Shown in pieces: positions 35,795 to 47,733 of a DNA stretch of 64,000 nt. The DNA lies in contig NC_050104.1 of the NCBI RefSeq assembly GCF_902167145.1, positions 109,813,849-109,877,848 on the forward strand, read 5' to 3'. The position numbers were made by a program, and so were the translations under genes. The number at the start of each line of letters is the position of its first letter. The stretch's first letter is position 1. The stretch comes from Zea mays. Its lineage: Eukaryota > Streptophyta > Magnoliopsida > Poales > Poaceae. Under the pieces are notes generated by a model. The model saw only the letters and a list, made by a program, of their open reading frames with translations. It made no database searches and was not told where the DNA came from.

Positions 35795-36288
35795 TTAAGT
35801 ACATTTTGGTACCCATCTCATGATAGGTCTATCAAGGTTAGCCAATGAGGACTTAGGCACCCAAATAGCCTTGGTCCTAGAATGTGGTGAACTCATCACC
35901 TTTCTAGCACAAGAGTCAAATTTGGGTCTCCTAAGCATATTTGAATGTATTAACAAGTTAGGCTTAGGAGTTTTACCTTTTGGACAAACCTTGAACAGAT
36001 GACCTTTTTCACGGCAATTGTAGCAAATGTGATGCTTGTCCTTGCAATGCATTTGCCTTTTGCTTTCATCCTTTTTGATGGTCATCTTTCTTGATCGTGC
36101 AAGGTCTTGATTCTTCATGTAGGGGCATGAATCAATTTCATGGCCCTTCTCCTTGCATCCATAGCACCTCCTATCGCTTCTCTTTGATCTTTCTTTGTTG
36201 AAGCACATAGGTACATTGTTAGAGCAAATCATATGAGCATTAATTTTCTCACCATAGATTTTGCTCATGCCCTTCTTGGAAAGATTGG
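35795..36288 (-). CDS. Gag-like protein of the 2-kb-LTR element, C-terminal part with two zinc knuckles
   Basis: This continues the frame interrupted at 48212 (TSD ATTGG). It has two CCHC zinc knuckles, CYGCKEKGHEIDSC and CYNCREKGHLFKVC, where Ji and Opie Gags have one, and ends with paired WVPK-type motifs (AIWVPK... RWVPKCT) before the stop near 35795. The spliced length would be about 515 residues. No stop or shift was seen on either side; only the 12-kb insertion disrupts it. Binding of the element's RNA is the likely role. Confidence 0.75.
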
Positions 36289-36766
36289 TGTTGGGGCGAA
36301 GGCGAAGATGCCACCCTTCGCTCGAGGCCTTCGCCGTGGTCGCCGGTCCAACGGAGACAAGACAACGGGCGAGGACACCCTTCGCTCCATTCGACATCGG
36401 GCGAAGACCTACAACGAGGTCATCCCACCGTGCGGCTTCGTCCAGCATGGAGGCCCACTTGTGATCCGGCCCATTGTAACAGGCCCTGCGTGGCCACTGC
36501 GTGTTACGGGCCTAATTTGTAAAGGCGCCTCTCTAATTACAGTCTGTAACCCCGCTTTATGGGAATATTCTGGGGATAACCTAGGTGTCTGAGGGCACAT
36601 GCGTCCTTAACACAAGACGCTAGGCACTCGGATACCTATAAATACCCCCGCACAGTGCCCTTGAGAGGCTAGATTAACAGAGCTATTGCCATCTTGCGTG
36701 AGAACCCTGTTAACGTCACTGTTCACCCCCGTTGGATCCCCTTGCAACTGAGAGCAAGTTCCAACA
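36289..36766 (+). repeat. Tat element 5' LTR
   Basis: 478 bp. TATAAATA at 36637-36644 is the likely TATA box. The PBS begins at 36769 (TGGCGCCCACC). Confidence 0.93.
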
Positions 36767-36806
36767 TTTGGCGCCCACCATTCGTGCTACGAAAAAATCA
36801 CCCGCG

Positions 36807-38690
36807 ATGGCACCCAAGAAAGCTAACTCGAAGGCTGACGAGTCTGCGAAGGCAGCACTACTTGCCGCAAGAAAGGGCAAGGCCCTCGCCCTCACCCAAT
36901 CCACCCACCAAGAGGCCACTGAAGATGACGTTCTCCGCACCTGCGAAGACGACACTCTCCGCACCTGCGGCCCTAAAGGACAATCGCAACCACTCCTAGG
37001 CTTCGCCCCACTGGAGGGCGCGGACCTCACCGAGGACGGTGAAGTCCTCGGCGTCTCAGCGGAAGAACAGCTACAGCTGCGCACCCTGCGCCTCAAGAAC
37101 CGCAATCTCCAGAGGCAAAAAGAGATACTGGAGGCCAAGCGCCAGCGCGTGTCCGCACTAGCCAAAGTGCGGCAAATGATACGCGACGAAGAGCAGAAGG
37201 CCCAGGACCTCGAGCGGGAGATCGCGCTGATGCAGCGCGAGGGACACCTTGGCCTACAGCACGGGCCACCCCTGCAGCAACGCGCACAACTGGAAGACAC
37301 GCGCGAGGGACACCTCGGCCTGCAGCATGGGCCACCCCTGCAACAGCGCGCACAACCGGACGACCTGCGTTTCCCCCAGCGCTACCACACCTTCCCGCAC
37401 GCCGCGCCATTCCAAGGGGTCAACTACCTCGACGAGCGAAGTCCCCTGGCGCCACACCTGCAAGTGATGCCTTGGCCCGCTAACTTCCGGGCAGGGACAT
37501 ATCCCAAGTACAACGGCAGCACCGACCCAGCACAATACATAATGAGTTATCAGGTCGCCGTTGCATCTTCCAGAGGGGACGACGCCACAATGGCCAAGTC
37601 TTTCATCATCGCCCTCGAAGGCCCAGCTCTCACCTGGTTCACCAGGTTGCCTCCGCTATCCATTGATTCCTGGAGAAGCCTCCGGGACAAGTTCCTGCTC
37701 AACTTCCAAGGGTATCGCCCAGACATCGACGCCTTGGCCGAACTCTCGCTCAGCAAGCATCTGGAAAAGGAGACTCTGCGGGAGTATTACCGCAAATTTT
37801 TAACACTCAAGTCACAGCTGCCCTCAGTCGATGACCAGATCGCTATCCACTACGCTATCAGTGGCCTTCGCGCCGGCGTCCTCTATAGTCACTGCATCAG
37901 AGATCCGCCCAAGAACCTCCAGGAATTATATCAGCTGTTTGAAAAATACGCCAAATCCGAAGAGCTCCACCAGCGCAAGGTTGAGTCCCAAAGGAAGCCC
38001 AAAGATGCTCCGCAGTCCAGCCGCACGTGGACGAGGACTCCGCAGCAAGACTCCGGTCGAGACGGCCGCAATCAACAGCAAGTGCACAACATTGCCAACC
38101 AGCACCCCGCTGCTGACGCCCCTCGTCGCCAGGAATATCACCCCTAGGGCCGCGGAAATGGAACTCGCGACAGGGGTCGGGGGCGTGCGCAGCCGCCGCG
38201 CCGATTCTACTGCCTCTTCCATGGCGAAGACTGCGCCCACCAAACCAAAAACTGCCCAGAAACGAAGGCCACCAAAGACAGGATGGCACGGGCGCAGCCA
38301 GCCGACAACCCTAGAGTTGTCGCGCACACTTACCAGCAACCCCCTCTACCATATATCCACGCTCCCGCCCCGCATCCACCGCACCACGCTTACCAACACC
38401 ATCAGGAAGTACAACTCGTACCTCCCCCACCCCCACCACCACACCAGCAACATCAAAACATCCCCCACGCCCCAAAGCAAGAAGACTTCGCCGATCAGCC
38501 GTATCGCGGAGTCATTCACATGATAACTGGGGGGTCCAGCACTGACTTCGACACAAAGCGGCAGAAGCGAGACCACTACCGCAGCATCAACCACGTCGCC
38601 ATCACTGGCCCAGTCGTGCAGACAAAGTGGTCCCACATACCGCTAACCTTCGACGCACGAGACGTCGACCTGCGCAGCGCCCCCACACCG
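36807..38690 (+). pseudogene. gag: Tat element gag
   Basis: ATG 36807 (MAPKKANSKADESAK) is preferred over an upstream ATG at 36732, which lies inside the LTR. A coiled-coil/charged segment with repeated EGHLGLQHGPPLQQRAQ (two tandem copies, about residues 148-185) precedes the Retrotrans_gag domain (MPWPANFRAGTYPKYNGS ... LRDKFLLNFQGYRPD ... LREYYRKFLTLK). A TAG at 38145-38147 stops the frame, which then continues in register through RRFYCLFHGEDCAHQTKNC, a zinc-binding-like Cys/His motif. Near 38684 a frame change in a C run leads to the protease. Whether the TAG is a lesion or a suppressible stop cannot be told from one copy. Confidence 0.85.
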
Positions 38691-41600
38691 ACGCCATGGT
38701 TATCAATTGCAGCGTGGCAGGCTGGGACCTGCACAAAGTCCTAGTCAACAATGGCAGTCAGGCGGACATCATCTTCCTCCATGCCTTCGATCGCATGGGC
38801 ATAAGCCACAACCTGCTCAAGCCTTCGGACAACCCGTTGTATGGCTTCGGCGGCAAGGACACCTTTCCTGTCGGCAAAATAGAGCTGCCTCTCTCCTTCG
38901 GTGTAGCACCCAATGCCCGAAGTGAGCAAGTGACCTTTGATATTGTGGATATGGTATATCCGTACAATGCCATCATGGGCCGGGGCTCCATCAATAAGTT
39001 CGAAGCAGCCATTCACGGACGTACCTATGTATGAAGATACCAGGTCCGTTAGGCGTTATTACAGTCTACGGCAACCAACAGACTGCGCGCAACATAGAGC
39101 GGGACTTCGTGCCCGGTCAGAGAAATGTGCACTGCCTCACGGCCCAACGCAAGGTCCCCGCGCCTGCCAGCCCAACCGATAAACAACACGACAAGGCACA
39201 GCTGCAGAGCAACGACGGGACCAAAACTATCCCCCTCGACCAGGCCACACCCAAGCAGACAGTCACTATCAGCGAAGACCTCACTTCGCATGAAGAGGAG
39301 AAGCTCCTCTGCTGCCTGTCCAAGAACAAAGACGTCTTCGCTTGGTCAGCCCTCGACCTGGTCGGGGTCAGCCGATCCATAATTGAGCACAGCTTGGGAA
39401 TCGACCCTTCGGTGAGGCCGAAAAAGCAGCGGCTTCGCAAGATGTCCGACGAGAAGACAGAGGCCGCCAAGGCAGAAGTGCACCGCCTCCTGGAAGCCAA
39501 ATTCATCGAGCCGGTGGCTTACCCCACGTGGCTCTCCAACGTTGTGATGGTGCAGAAAAAGAGCGGGAAGTGGCGAATGTGCATCGACTTCACCAGTCTC
39601 AATAAGGCCTGCCCAAAGGACAACTTCCCGTTGCCGCGGATCGACAAAATAGTCGATAGCGCGGCCGGATGCGAAGTCATGTCACTCCTCGACTGCTTCT
39701 CCGGTTACCACCAGATATACATGAAGGAGGAAGATAAGGCTAGCACCAGCTTTATAACACCCTTCGGCACATATTGCTTCATCAGAATGCCGGAGGGACT
39801 CAAGAACGCCGGGTCCACCTTCTCCAGGCTTACCAAGACAGTGCTCGACGGGCAAGTTGGCAGAAATATATTCACATATGTGGACGACATCGTCGTCGCC
39901 AGCAAGAGCAAGGCGGACCATCTCACTGACCTCGCCGAGACATTCGCGAACATGCGAGAAGCACGACTCCGCCTAAACCCGGAAAAGTGTGTCTTCGGCG
40001 TTCGCCAAGGCAAAATATTGGGCTACCTCGTATCACACCGCGGCATCGAGGCCAACCCAACCAAAATTCAAGCCATCATAAACATGACGACGCCGTAGTC
40101 CGCCAGAGACGTCCAGCGCTTGACGGGGAGATTGGCCGCCCTCAACAGATTCATCTCCAGATCCGCTGAGCGAAGTCTCCCTTTCCTCAAAACTCTCCGT
40201 GGCGCAAAAGACTTCGCTTGGGGACTAGAGCAGGCAGCGGCCTTCGCCTCATTAAAACAGTACCTGTTGGAGTTGGCAGTCCTTACAAGCCCCGACTCTT
40301 CACTACCTCTGTTGCTCTATGTTGCGGCTTCGCCGCAGGCGGTCAGCGCGGCACTGGTGCAGGAGCAGACAGTTGAGGGCGTGAGCAGGCAGTGCCCAAT
40401 TTATTACGTCTCCGAAGTGCTGACGCCGTCCAAATGTAACATGACAGAGCTGGAGAAGATTGCCTATGCAGTCGTTATGTCTTCGCGCAAATTGCGCCAT
40501 TATTTTGAAGCATTCAAGGTCCGGGTCACCTCAGACAAGGGACTCGGCGAATTGTTCAGAAACCTGGAAGCATCGGTGAGGATTGCCAAGTGGGCGGCCG
40601 AACTCTCCGGCTACCACATCAATTTCGAGCCCAGGACAGCCATCAAGTCACAAGTCCTGGCAAACTTCATCGTCGACTGGACTGGGCCAATAACACAGCC
40701 AGACCCGTCCGCAGAGAAGGTTTGGACGATCCATTGCGACGGCGCATGGTGCCATGCGGGGCAGGCGCTGCGGCAGTCATTACCTCACCAACCGGAGTCA
40801 AGCACAGATATGGGGCTCACCTCAACTTCGCTCTAGAATCCGACAGATGCACAAATAACATAGCAGAATACGAAGCAGTCATCCTCGGTCTCCGCAAACT
40901 GAGGGCCCTTGGGGTCACCACCTGCATCATCAGAACAGACTCCAAGGTAGTTGTCGGCCGGGTCGAGAAAGACTATGCAGCAAAGGACCCCGCACTCATG
41001 CAATACCTCGCGGCCATCCGAAGTCTCGAGAGACAATTCAAGGGATTCACTTTGCAGCATGTGGACCGGGCCAAGAATGAAGAGGCCGACGCATTGGCCA
41101 AGGCTGCCGCCAGAGGCGAGTCCCTGCCCTCCGACGTGTTCTACCACGTCATCGGCACACCAGCCGTCCGAAGCCCCGAAGGGCTCCAAATAACCAATGA
41201 CAGCGAGGGCCACCGCATAGTCAACCTTATCATGACCGAAGACTGGCGGGCACCAATAACTCTGTTCCTACAGGGGTATTATCACCCAACCGACATCAAC
41301 GAGGCCAAGCGCCTCAAACATCGAAGCCGGGACTTCGCACTGATTAAGGGCCAACTCTACAAGAAGGGGGTCAGTCAGCCAATGCTCAAATGCGTCACCG
41401 AAACCGAAGGTGTCTAGATCCTACGCGAAGTCCACAGTGGTACCTGCGGCTCTCACGCAGGGCCAAGGGCCCTAGCTGCTAAGGTGGTCCGCCAAGGTTT
41501 CTACTGGCCCGCAATGATCTGCGCCACAAATCGGGTCACAAGGTCCTGCGAAGCCTGCCAGAAGTTTTCCCCTCGATCAGGCAGCCCTTCGCAATTTACA

Positions 41601-42466
41601 AAGCTAATCGCCCACACATGGCCTCTCCAGCGCTGGGGCCTAGACATCGTCGGGCCCCTACCCACGGCTCAGGGGAACCTTAAGTTCGCCTTCGTCGCTG
41701 TCGAATACTTCACCAAATGGATCGAGGCAAGGGCTGTCTCCACAATAACATCAAATACTGCCCAAAAATTCTTTTGGCAAAACATTGTTTGCCGCTTCGG
41801 AGTACCGTCCGAACTAACAGTCGACAACGGCAAGCAGTTTGACAGCCAAGACTTCAAGGATTTTTGCTTCTCCATCGGCACCAAGCTGGCCTTCGCTTCA
41901 GTCTATCACCCGCAGTCCAACGGAGTTGTGGAACGCGCCAATGGAAAAATCTTCGCAGCTGTCAAAAAAATGCTCCTCGACGAAAAAAGGGCAAGTGGGC
42001 CGATTTGTTACCCGAGGCGGTCTGGGCACTAAACACGACTGAGTGCAGGGCGACCGGGGTCACTCCTTTCCGCCTTCTATACGGATCGAAGGCCATGACC
42101 CCACAAGAAATAAAACATGGGTCCCCACGAACAGTTCCTTCAGCCGTCCCCGACGTGGACAAGCCCTCTTCAAAGGATCTCATCGATGGAGACCGAGTCT
42201 TCGCCCTACAGGCTCTAAACAAATACCAAGCCCAGACAAAAGCATGGCGCGACCACGCGGTCATCCCAAGGGAATTCAGCGAAGGGGACCTCGTACTCGT
42301 CCGAACAGCTCGGACAGAGTCTAGGGGCAAGCTGGAGCCCAGGTGGGAGGGCCCCTTCATAGTCAAGACGAAAGCTTCCCCCAGCGCTTAAAGGCTCACA
42401 ACGCCAAGCGGCGATGACCTGGAGCACTCCTGGAACATCGACAACCTCCGCAAATTTTTTGTTTGA
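38691..42466 (+). pseudogene. pol: Tat element pol: protease, RT, two RNase H domains, integrase
   Basis: Protease VLVNNGSQADIIF has Asn where the catalytic Asp belongs. RT: SGKWRMCIDFTSLNKACP, ITPFGTYCF, FTYVDDIVV. The first RNase H has lost its DASD-type Asp (LLLYVAASPQAVSAAL). The second, archaeal-type RNase H is complete in motifs: CDGAW, AEYEA, RTDSK, NEEADALA. Integrase has HSGTCGSH...SCEACQ, LDIVGPL, VDNGKQF, NGVVERANG. Lesions: frame changes near 39025, 40757 and 41990; stops at 40096-40098, 41415-41417 and 42389-42391. The last codons (LRKFFV) end at TGA 42464-42466. The order RT-RH-RH-INT places it in Tat. Confidence 0.88.
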
Positions 42467-42698
42467 CTCATCAGGGCTGATTCGTCCTTGTAATTCACAA
42501 AAACAATTTTATTCCGGCCCGCACTCTTTTCCTCCCAGGGGTTGAGGTTTTTAACGAGGCGGAGCCATGTAATATACAAGTGAAAAATCCCCCGCAAAAA
42601 CATGCGTCGAAAAAAGACCGCGACGACGGTCTTCAACATTCGACCAATACGCAGTCACCGCGAGACTCAGCGCTAGCCACCCTCGCGTGCGACAACAC
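42467..42698 (+). other. Spacer between Tat pol and the 77-bp array
   Basis: Non-coding. A stretch TCCTCCCAGGGGTTGAGG follows the pol stop. Nothing else recognised. Confidence 0.5.
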
Positions 42699-43588
42699 CG
42701 TGCAGAAGTCGCCTAAGGGTGCAGCCGGATTAGCACAATAAGTGCGAAAAATCAAAGTCTACCGCGAAGACTTACCGTGTAGAAGTCGCCTAAGGGTGCA
42801 GCCGGATTAGCACCACAAGTGCAAAAAATCAAAGTCTACCGCGAAGACTTACCGTGCAGAAGTCGCCTAAGGGTGCAGCCGGATTAGCACAATAAGTGCG
42901 AAAGCTCGAAGTCTACCGCGAAGACTTACCGTGCAGAAGTCGCCTAAGGGTGCAACCGGATTAGCACAATAAGTGCGAAAACTCGAAGTCTACCGCGAAC
43001 ACTTACCGTGCAGAAGTCGCCTAAGGGTGCAGCCGGATTAGCACAATAAGTGCGAAAAATCGAAGTCTACCGCGAAGACTTACCATGCAGAAGTCGCCTA
43101 AGGGTGCAGCCGGATTAGCACCACAAGTGCGAAAAATCAAAGTCTACCGCGAAGACTTACCGTGCAGAAGTCGCCTAAGGGTGCAGCCGGATTAGCACAA
43201 TAAGTGCGAAAACTCGAAGTCTACCGCGAAGACTTACCGTGCAGAAGTCGCCTAAGGGTGCAGCCGGATTAGCACAATAAGTGCGAAAACTCGAAGTCTA
43301 CCGCGAAGACTTACCGTGCAGAAGTCGCCTAAGGGTGCAGCCGGATTAGCACAATAAGTGCGAAAAATCGAAGTCTACCGCGAAGACTTACTGTGTACAA
43401 GTCGCCTAAGGGTGCAGCCGGATTAGCACAATAAGTGCGAAAAATCAAAGTCTACCGCGAAGACTTACCGTGCAGAAGTCGCCTAAGGGTGCAGCCGGAT
43501 TAGCTCAACAAGTGCGAAAAACCGAAGTCTACCGCGGAGACTATCTGTGCAGAAGTCGCCTACGGGCGCAGCCGGGCTAGCACAATAA
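42699..43588. repeat. 77-bp tandem repeat array, about 11.6 copies
   Basis: Units start at 42699, 42776, 42853 and every 77 bp to 43546; the last is partial. Each reads (C/T)GTGCAGAAGTCGCCTAAGGG, then a GGATTAGCAC/AAGTGCGAAAA segment and a short inverted repeat AAGTCT-ACCGCGA-AGACTT. Divergence between units is low (CAATAAGTGC versus CACAAGTGC, AATCAAAG versus CTCGAAG). The array separates pol (+) from the 3' end of the antisense gene (-). No ORF runs through it. Confidence 0.95.
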
Positions 43589-43699
43589 CAATTACACCTG
43601 ACCAAGTACGTAACGCCTTCGCTAGCATAGCCAAATGTGCGAGGGTACACAACTTCATCATACAAGCCACTGCACATGTACAAGCGAGGGCATCACACT

Positions 43700-46600
43700 C
43701 TACATCGGCTCAACCTTCGGAATAATCCCCATCTCCCTATAGTTGAATAACCTTATCCTAAGCTCCTCACCCGCAAAAAGACTCCGCAATTCCCCCTCAC
43801 CTGTACTCACGGTGGCCGGCAAGGACAACAGTTCCTGCCGGCCGGCCCTACTCACATGAAGTCGACCGCCGTCCGCCCCACTCACTCTACGCTTCGCAAC
43901 CGCCCTTCGCCGCCTACACCCAGTACTCGGACCAGGCACATCTTCTGCATCCGCAGCGCACGGTGAAGCCTCCGCCGCTGCCACATCCAAGGCCGCAAAG
44001 TAGTCCAAGTCCTCATCCAACGACTCCTCAGTCCACTCAACAGAGCTCCCAGAGTCGCCAAAATCAGAAAACTTAGATGTAGACCCATCCAATTTATTAC
44101 CATCATCCACGGTCGAAGCCGCCAAAACATTAGTAGTGGCGGTTGCGTGCGCAGGCCCAAAATATTGAACCTGCGCAGCAACCAAGATTCAGCAACATAT
44201 CCAAAATTCCCTAACTACCCACACCCACTACGCCACCTGCGAAGACCCAGCCGTCGCGGGAGCCTCCGCCGTCGCCTCCGCCGCCACCGTCGCAGGATCT
44301 TCAACCCTCGGCGCAGCAGTTGGCGGCGGGCCTTCGCCGGCTGCAGCGGCTGCAGGGGCTTCAGGAACGCCTTTGGCGGTCTCTGGGGGTGGGCCTTCGC
44401 CGGCCGCAGCGGCTGCGGGGGCTTCAGGGGCGCCTTCGGCGGTCTCCGGGAGCGGCTCCAGGGCGGCCTCCGCCGGGTTCGACTCCGGGTCAGGCAGCGT
44501 GCTGTTCAAAGCCCCAAAGTCATCCACCCTCTCACCACGCACCGCCTGAGACACAGCACACAAATTCAGCAAACCCATACATAGCCCACATCCAACAAAC
44601 ACCAAACAAAAGCCAGACATTACCTGACCCCTCGCCGTCTCGGCCCGTTCCCTGACCACCTCTCGACCGTAGGGGCCCCACATCCGGTCGTAGAGGGCTC
44701 CGGCGGATTCCTTCACTATAGAGTCCTCGACCTTGTAGATATCACGCTCGAAATCTTCATCAGCTTGGTCGAAGACTTCATAGTGCCGGCACCCTTCGCG
44801 AGAGAGCGCGTTCATCGCCCCCTCGCAGGTGACCAGGGAAGCATAAGACATAAACCCCTCCACGATGGTGGGGAGCGCCTGCAACTCCTCCTGCACCCAC
44901 TCCAGGCAGCGAAGTCCGGGCTCTCGGTCCGGCACTTCGAACTCAGCGGTCCGCGCGCCCAGCTCATGGTATGAATCCATAAGCTGTTTGCGAGTCCGCT
45001 CAGCCTCCTATGCGCGTCGCGGCTTCGGCCCTCTCCACACGGCTCTGCAGGGCGCGGAGCCGCTCCTCCAACTGCTCGGCGCGCTCCCTGGCAAGACCGC
45101 CCTCCACCCGTGCCAAATTGGCCTCCGCCTGCGCAGCCTGCGCCTTGGCGAGGGCCTCATTGGCCTCCCTCCTCTCCTCCGCCAGTTGGCGCCGGAGGTC
45201 AGTCTTCTCCCCTCCAGCGCGGCCACGTTGTCCGCCAGCTTGCGGCACTTACTGTCGGCGGCCGATTTTTCCCGGACGGCGTCAGCATGTTGCGTCCGAA
45301 GTCTCTCGACTTCAGCAGACACAACCGCTGTGAAGGCCCCCGATGCCGCGTGGTCTGCGAAGTCAGCCGCCTGCAAAACACACGTAAGACCACAGCCCCA
45401 ACGAAGCCAAAAAAAAACAAACGAACCGAAGTCTAGCTCAATGTACCTGACTTAGTGCCTCCTTCACCTCCTTCAGCCGGCGGGACACAGCGCCCGCCTC
45501 GTCCCTGACAGCAGCAAGTGCCGGCATCTCGCCGCCAGCACTAAGAGCACCACCCTTCGCCTTTGGCACTACGGCAACTGCCGTGGTCGCCGCGGCAGGC
45601 GGAACAACGACAAGTTGGCCTTCGTCCGACCCTGCGATGTATCAACAAATTAAAAAAAAAACCGAGCCAGCGACTTACCAACAAGATAGTCTTCCACGCT
45701 AATGTCGGTGGCGAAGTCGGCGACGCGCTTGCCCGGCGGCGGCAACCCTCGGGCCGCCTTCACGGCCTCCGGCACCCTGCCGGACGCCGGTGCAGCCTTC
45801 GCAGTCTTGGAACCACCGGCGGCAGCCGCAGCCTCCGGCGCCCCGCTGAATGCAGGGACGGACGACTTCGCCGCCAGCGGCGGCAGGCCTCCGCCGGGGG
45901 CAGTAGCCTTCGCAGCCCCCCGCTGCCTCTTCGGCCTGGCTTCATGAAGCCTGACGACCGCCTGGCGCTTCTGTGCAGCTCCTTGGCGATCCTTGTCCAT
46001 CACTGCCGACACAACAGCAGCAATATTCCGCCCGTAAGGAAACACTTTCCACTCACGAACCATGCGAGATGTAAAAAAGTCTTCGCCGGCCGCGCGGGGG
46101 ATAGGAACATTCCTAGGCCACCAAGCCCCGGTAACCCTCAGCATCCGCGCCGAAGACTCCCGGAGCTCGGGCGAAGACATCCTTCCACCCGGGGCCGCGC
46201 ATGTCCTCATCAATTCTCTAGCAAAACCATCGGAAACCCCAAGTCCTCCCACAGCAGTACCTAGTTTCCTCTTCTTCGAGGACGGGGCGGCCGCCGGCGC
46301 AGGGACGTCTCCAGACTCTACCGCCGGTTTCTTCCCGCGACGATCCACATCGTCCTGGCCGGGATAACCACCATACGGCAGTCGATTCATTTCAAAAACC
46401 CTGTTCAAACGGTCATTCGACCCACGGATATCCCAGCTACGCTGGCCCTCTGTCCTCGGCACGTACCGACCAACGATCCGCACCGCCCCATCCTCCGCCT
46501 CACGCACAAAGGCGGCCGGATCGCGGCTATGCAAATCCAGCGCGAAGACAGGACTTCGCACCAGCTTCCCACCATGGGAAGGCATCCGGCGAGGGCACAC

Positions 46601-47395
46601 TTCGCCCAACGCCCAGCCATGCGCCAAAGGCCATACCCCGTACGCAATAAATTCTTCAACCAAATCGCGCCCGCTGCTCAGGCCGGCGGCGCACCGAAGG
46701 GCCCCTTCGTCCGCATCCTCCTCCGCCACTTCAAAAGGCGGGTATGCTGAGTAGAAATGCGAGCACATCTCGGACACGAGGAGCCCCGGATGGTCTTCGA
46801 CGGTACCCTCCGCGACGTAGAACCAAAAGTCTTGCCAATTGCCCCACTTGTTGCGGGCGCAGGGAACCAACTCCACTACCTCCATCGTGGTCTTGCCGGT
46901 CTTCGGCATAAATGTACAGGACCCAAACTGGGCAACTTCATCCCCAATCATCCTCTTCTGCCAGTGCAGGCAATAGTACTTCGCGAAGACATCGACTGAT
47001 GGCTGTCCGCCGTACGAAGTCGTCGCCCAGACATACTTCGCCAATGCCACCACGACATTTGGAGTCAGCTGATGGATCTGAACGTTGAATCTGCGCAGAA
47101 CCTCCCCAACAAATCGGTGCGCAGGCAGGCGGAGACCGGCGGCGAAGAACGCCTCGAACACAACCAACTCACTTTCCGGCGCGGGGACTTCCTCCGTCCC
47201 CGGGACACGAGCGACTCTACCGCCAAAGTAACCCAGCCGCTGCATATCTTGCACGCGGACCGACGACATCCGCGACACACCAAAATCCACCGTATCGCCG
47301 GCGCACAACTCCTCCACCGCCAAAGTACTCAGTGTTTCCTCAGACGACGCGTCGGCCGACGGTGTAGCGGCAGCGGAAGAAGAAGAGGTCGGCAT
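43700..47395 (-). CDS. Five-exon antisense gene of the Tat element (PF04195-like protein)
   Basis: Exons (- strand): 47395-45679, 45631-45447, 45370-44624, 44545-44237, 44170-43700. Introns are 47, 76, 78 and 66 nt, all GT-AG, the first with GTAAGT and a T run before CAG. ATG 47395 (MPTSSSSAAATPSADASSEE) lies about 165 nt below a TATAAAAG on the same strand. Residues about 60-200 (FFAAGLRLPAHRFVGEVLRRF, QLTPNVVVALAKYVWA) match the putative gypsy-type transposon domain PF04195 as I know it. Exons 2-3 are coiled coil (LRRQLAEERREANEAL, ERAEQLEERLRALQ); exon 4 is Ala/Pro-rich with a GEGPPPETA repeat; exon 5 is acidic then basic. Two opposite 1-nt shifts in exon 3 (near 45205 and 45008) break this copy. 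The function of such antisense ORFs is unknown. Confidence 0.72.
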
Positions 47396-47558
47396 CGCTA
47401 CGTACCGTCGGCGGCGGCGGGCGGTTTGCTTCAATCGAGCCAGATCTCCGGCGAACAGGAGCAAGGAGGGCAGACGAGCAGCAAGACGGTGGGAAAGGCG
47501 GCTAGGGTTTTCACGGAGCGCGGAAGGATAAACTTCAAAACGCGCCGCCCCCTGCCCC

Positions 47559-47566
47559 CTTTTATA
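47559..47566 (-). promoter_or_regulatory. TATA box of the antisense gene
   Basis: On the - strand TATAAAAG is preceded by CCTGTG and followed by GGGGGC. It is about 165 nt upstream of ATG 47395 and 170 nt inside the 3' LTR boundary, so the antisense gene has a promoter separate from the LTR. Confidence 0.65.
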
Positions 47567-47733
47567 CACAGGGCGCGGCGCTTCGGGAAGCCCGCAGTCC
47601 AATAGTACGGTGTTAATCAACGGTCATGTCAAAAACCCCCGCGGAACCACTTCGAGCGAGGGCAGCGTCTCCGCCATCTAGCGACGTCTTTGGCACCAGA
47701 TGACTTAGTCAAACTGGTCCCTCGGAGGGCAAA

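Noticed and set aside
36716..37300. Arg/Ser-rich ORF antisense to Tat gag; similarly 44147-44584 and 45563-46264 opposite the antisense gene
   Set aside because: These are shadows of GC-rich real coding sequence on the other strand, with no domain or homology signal.
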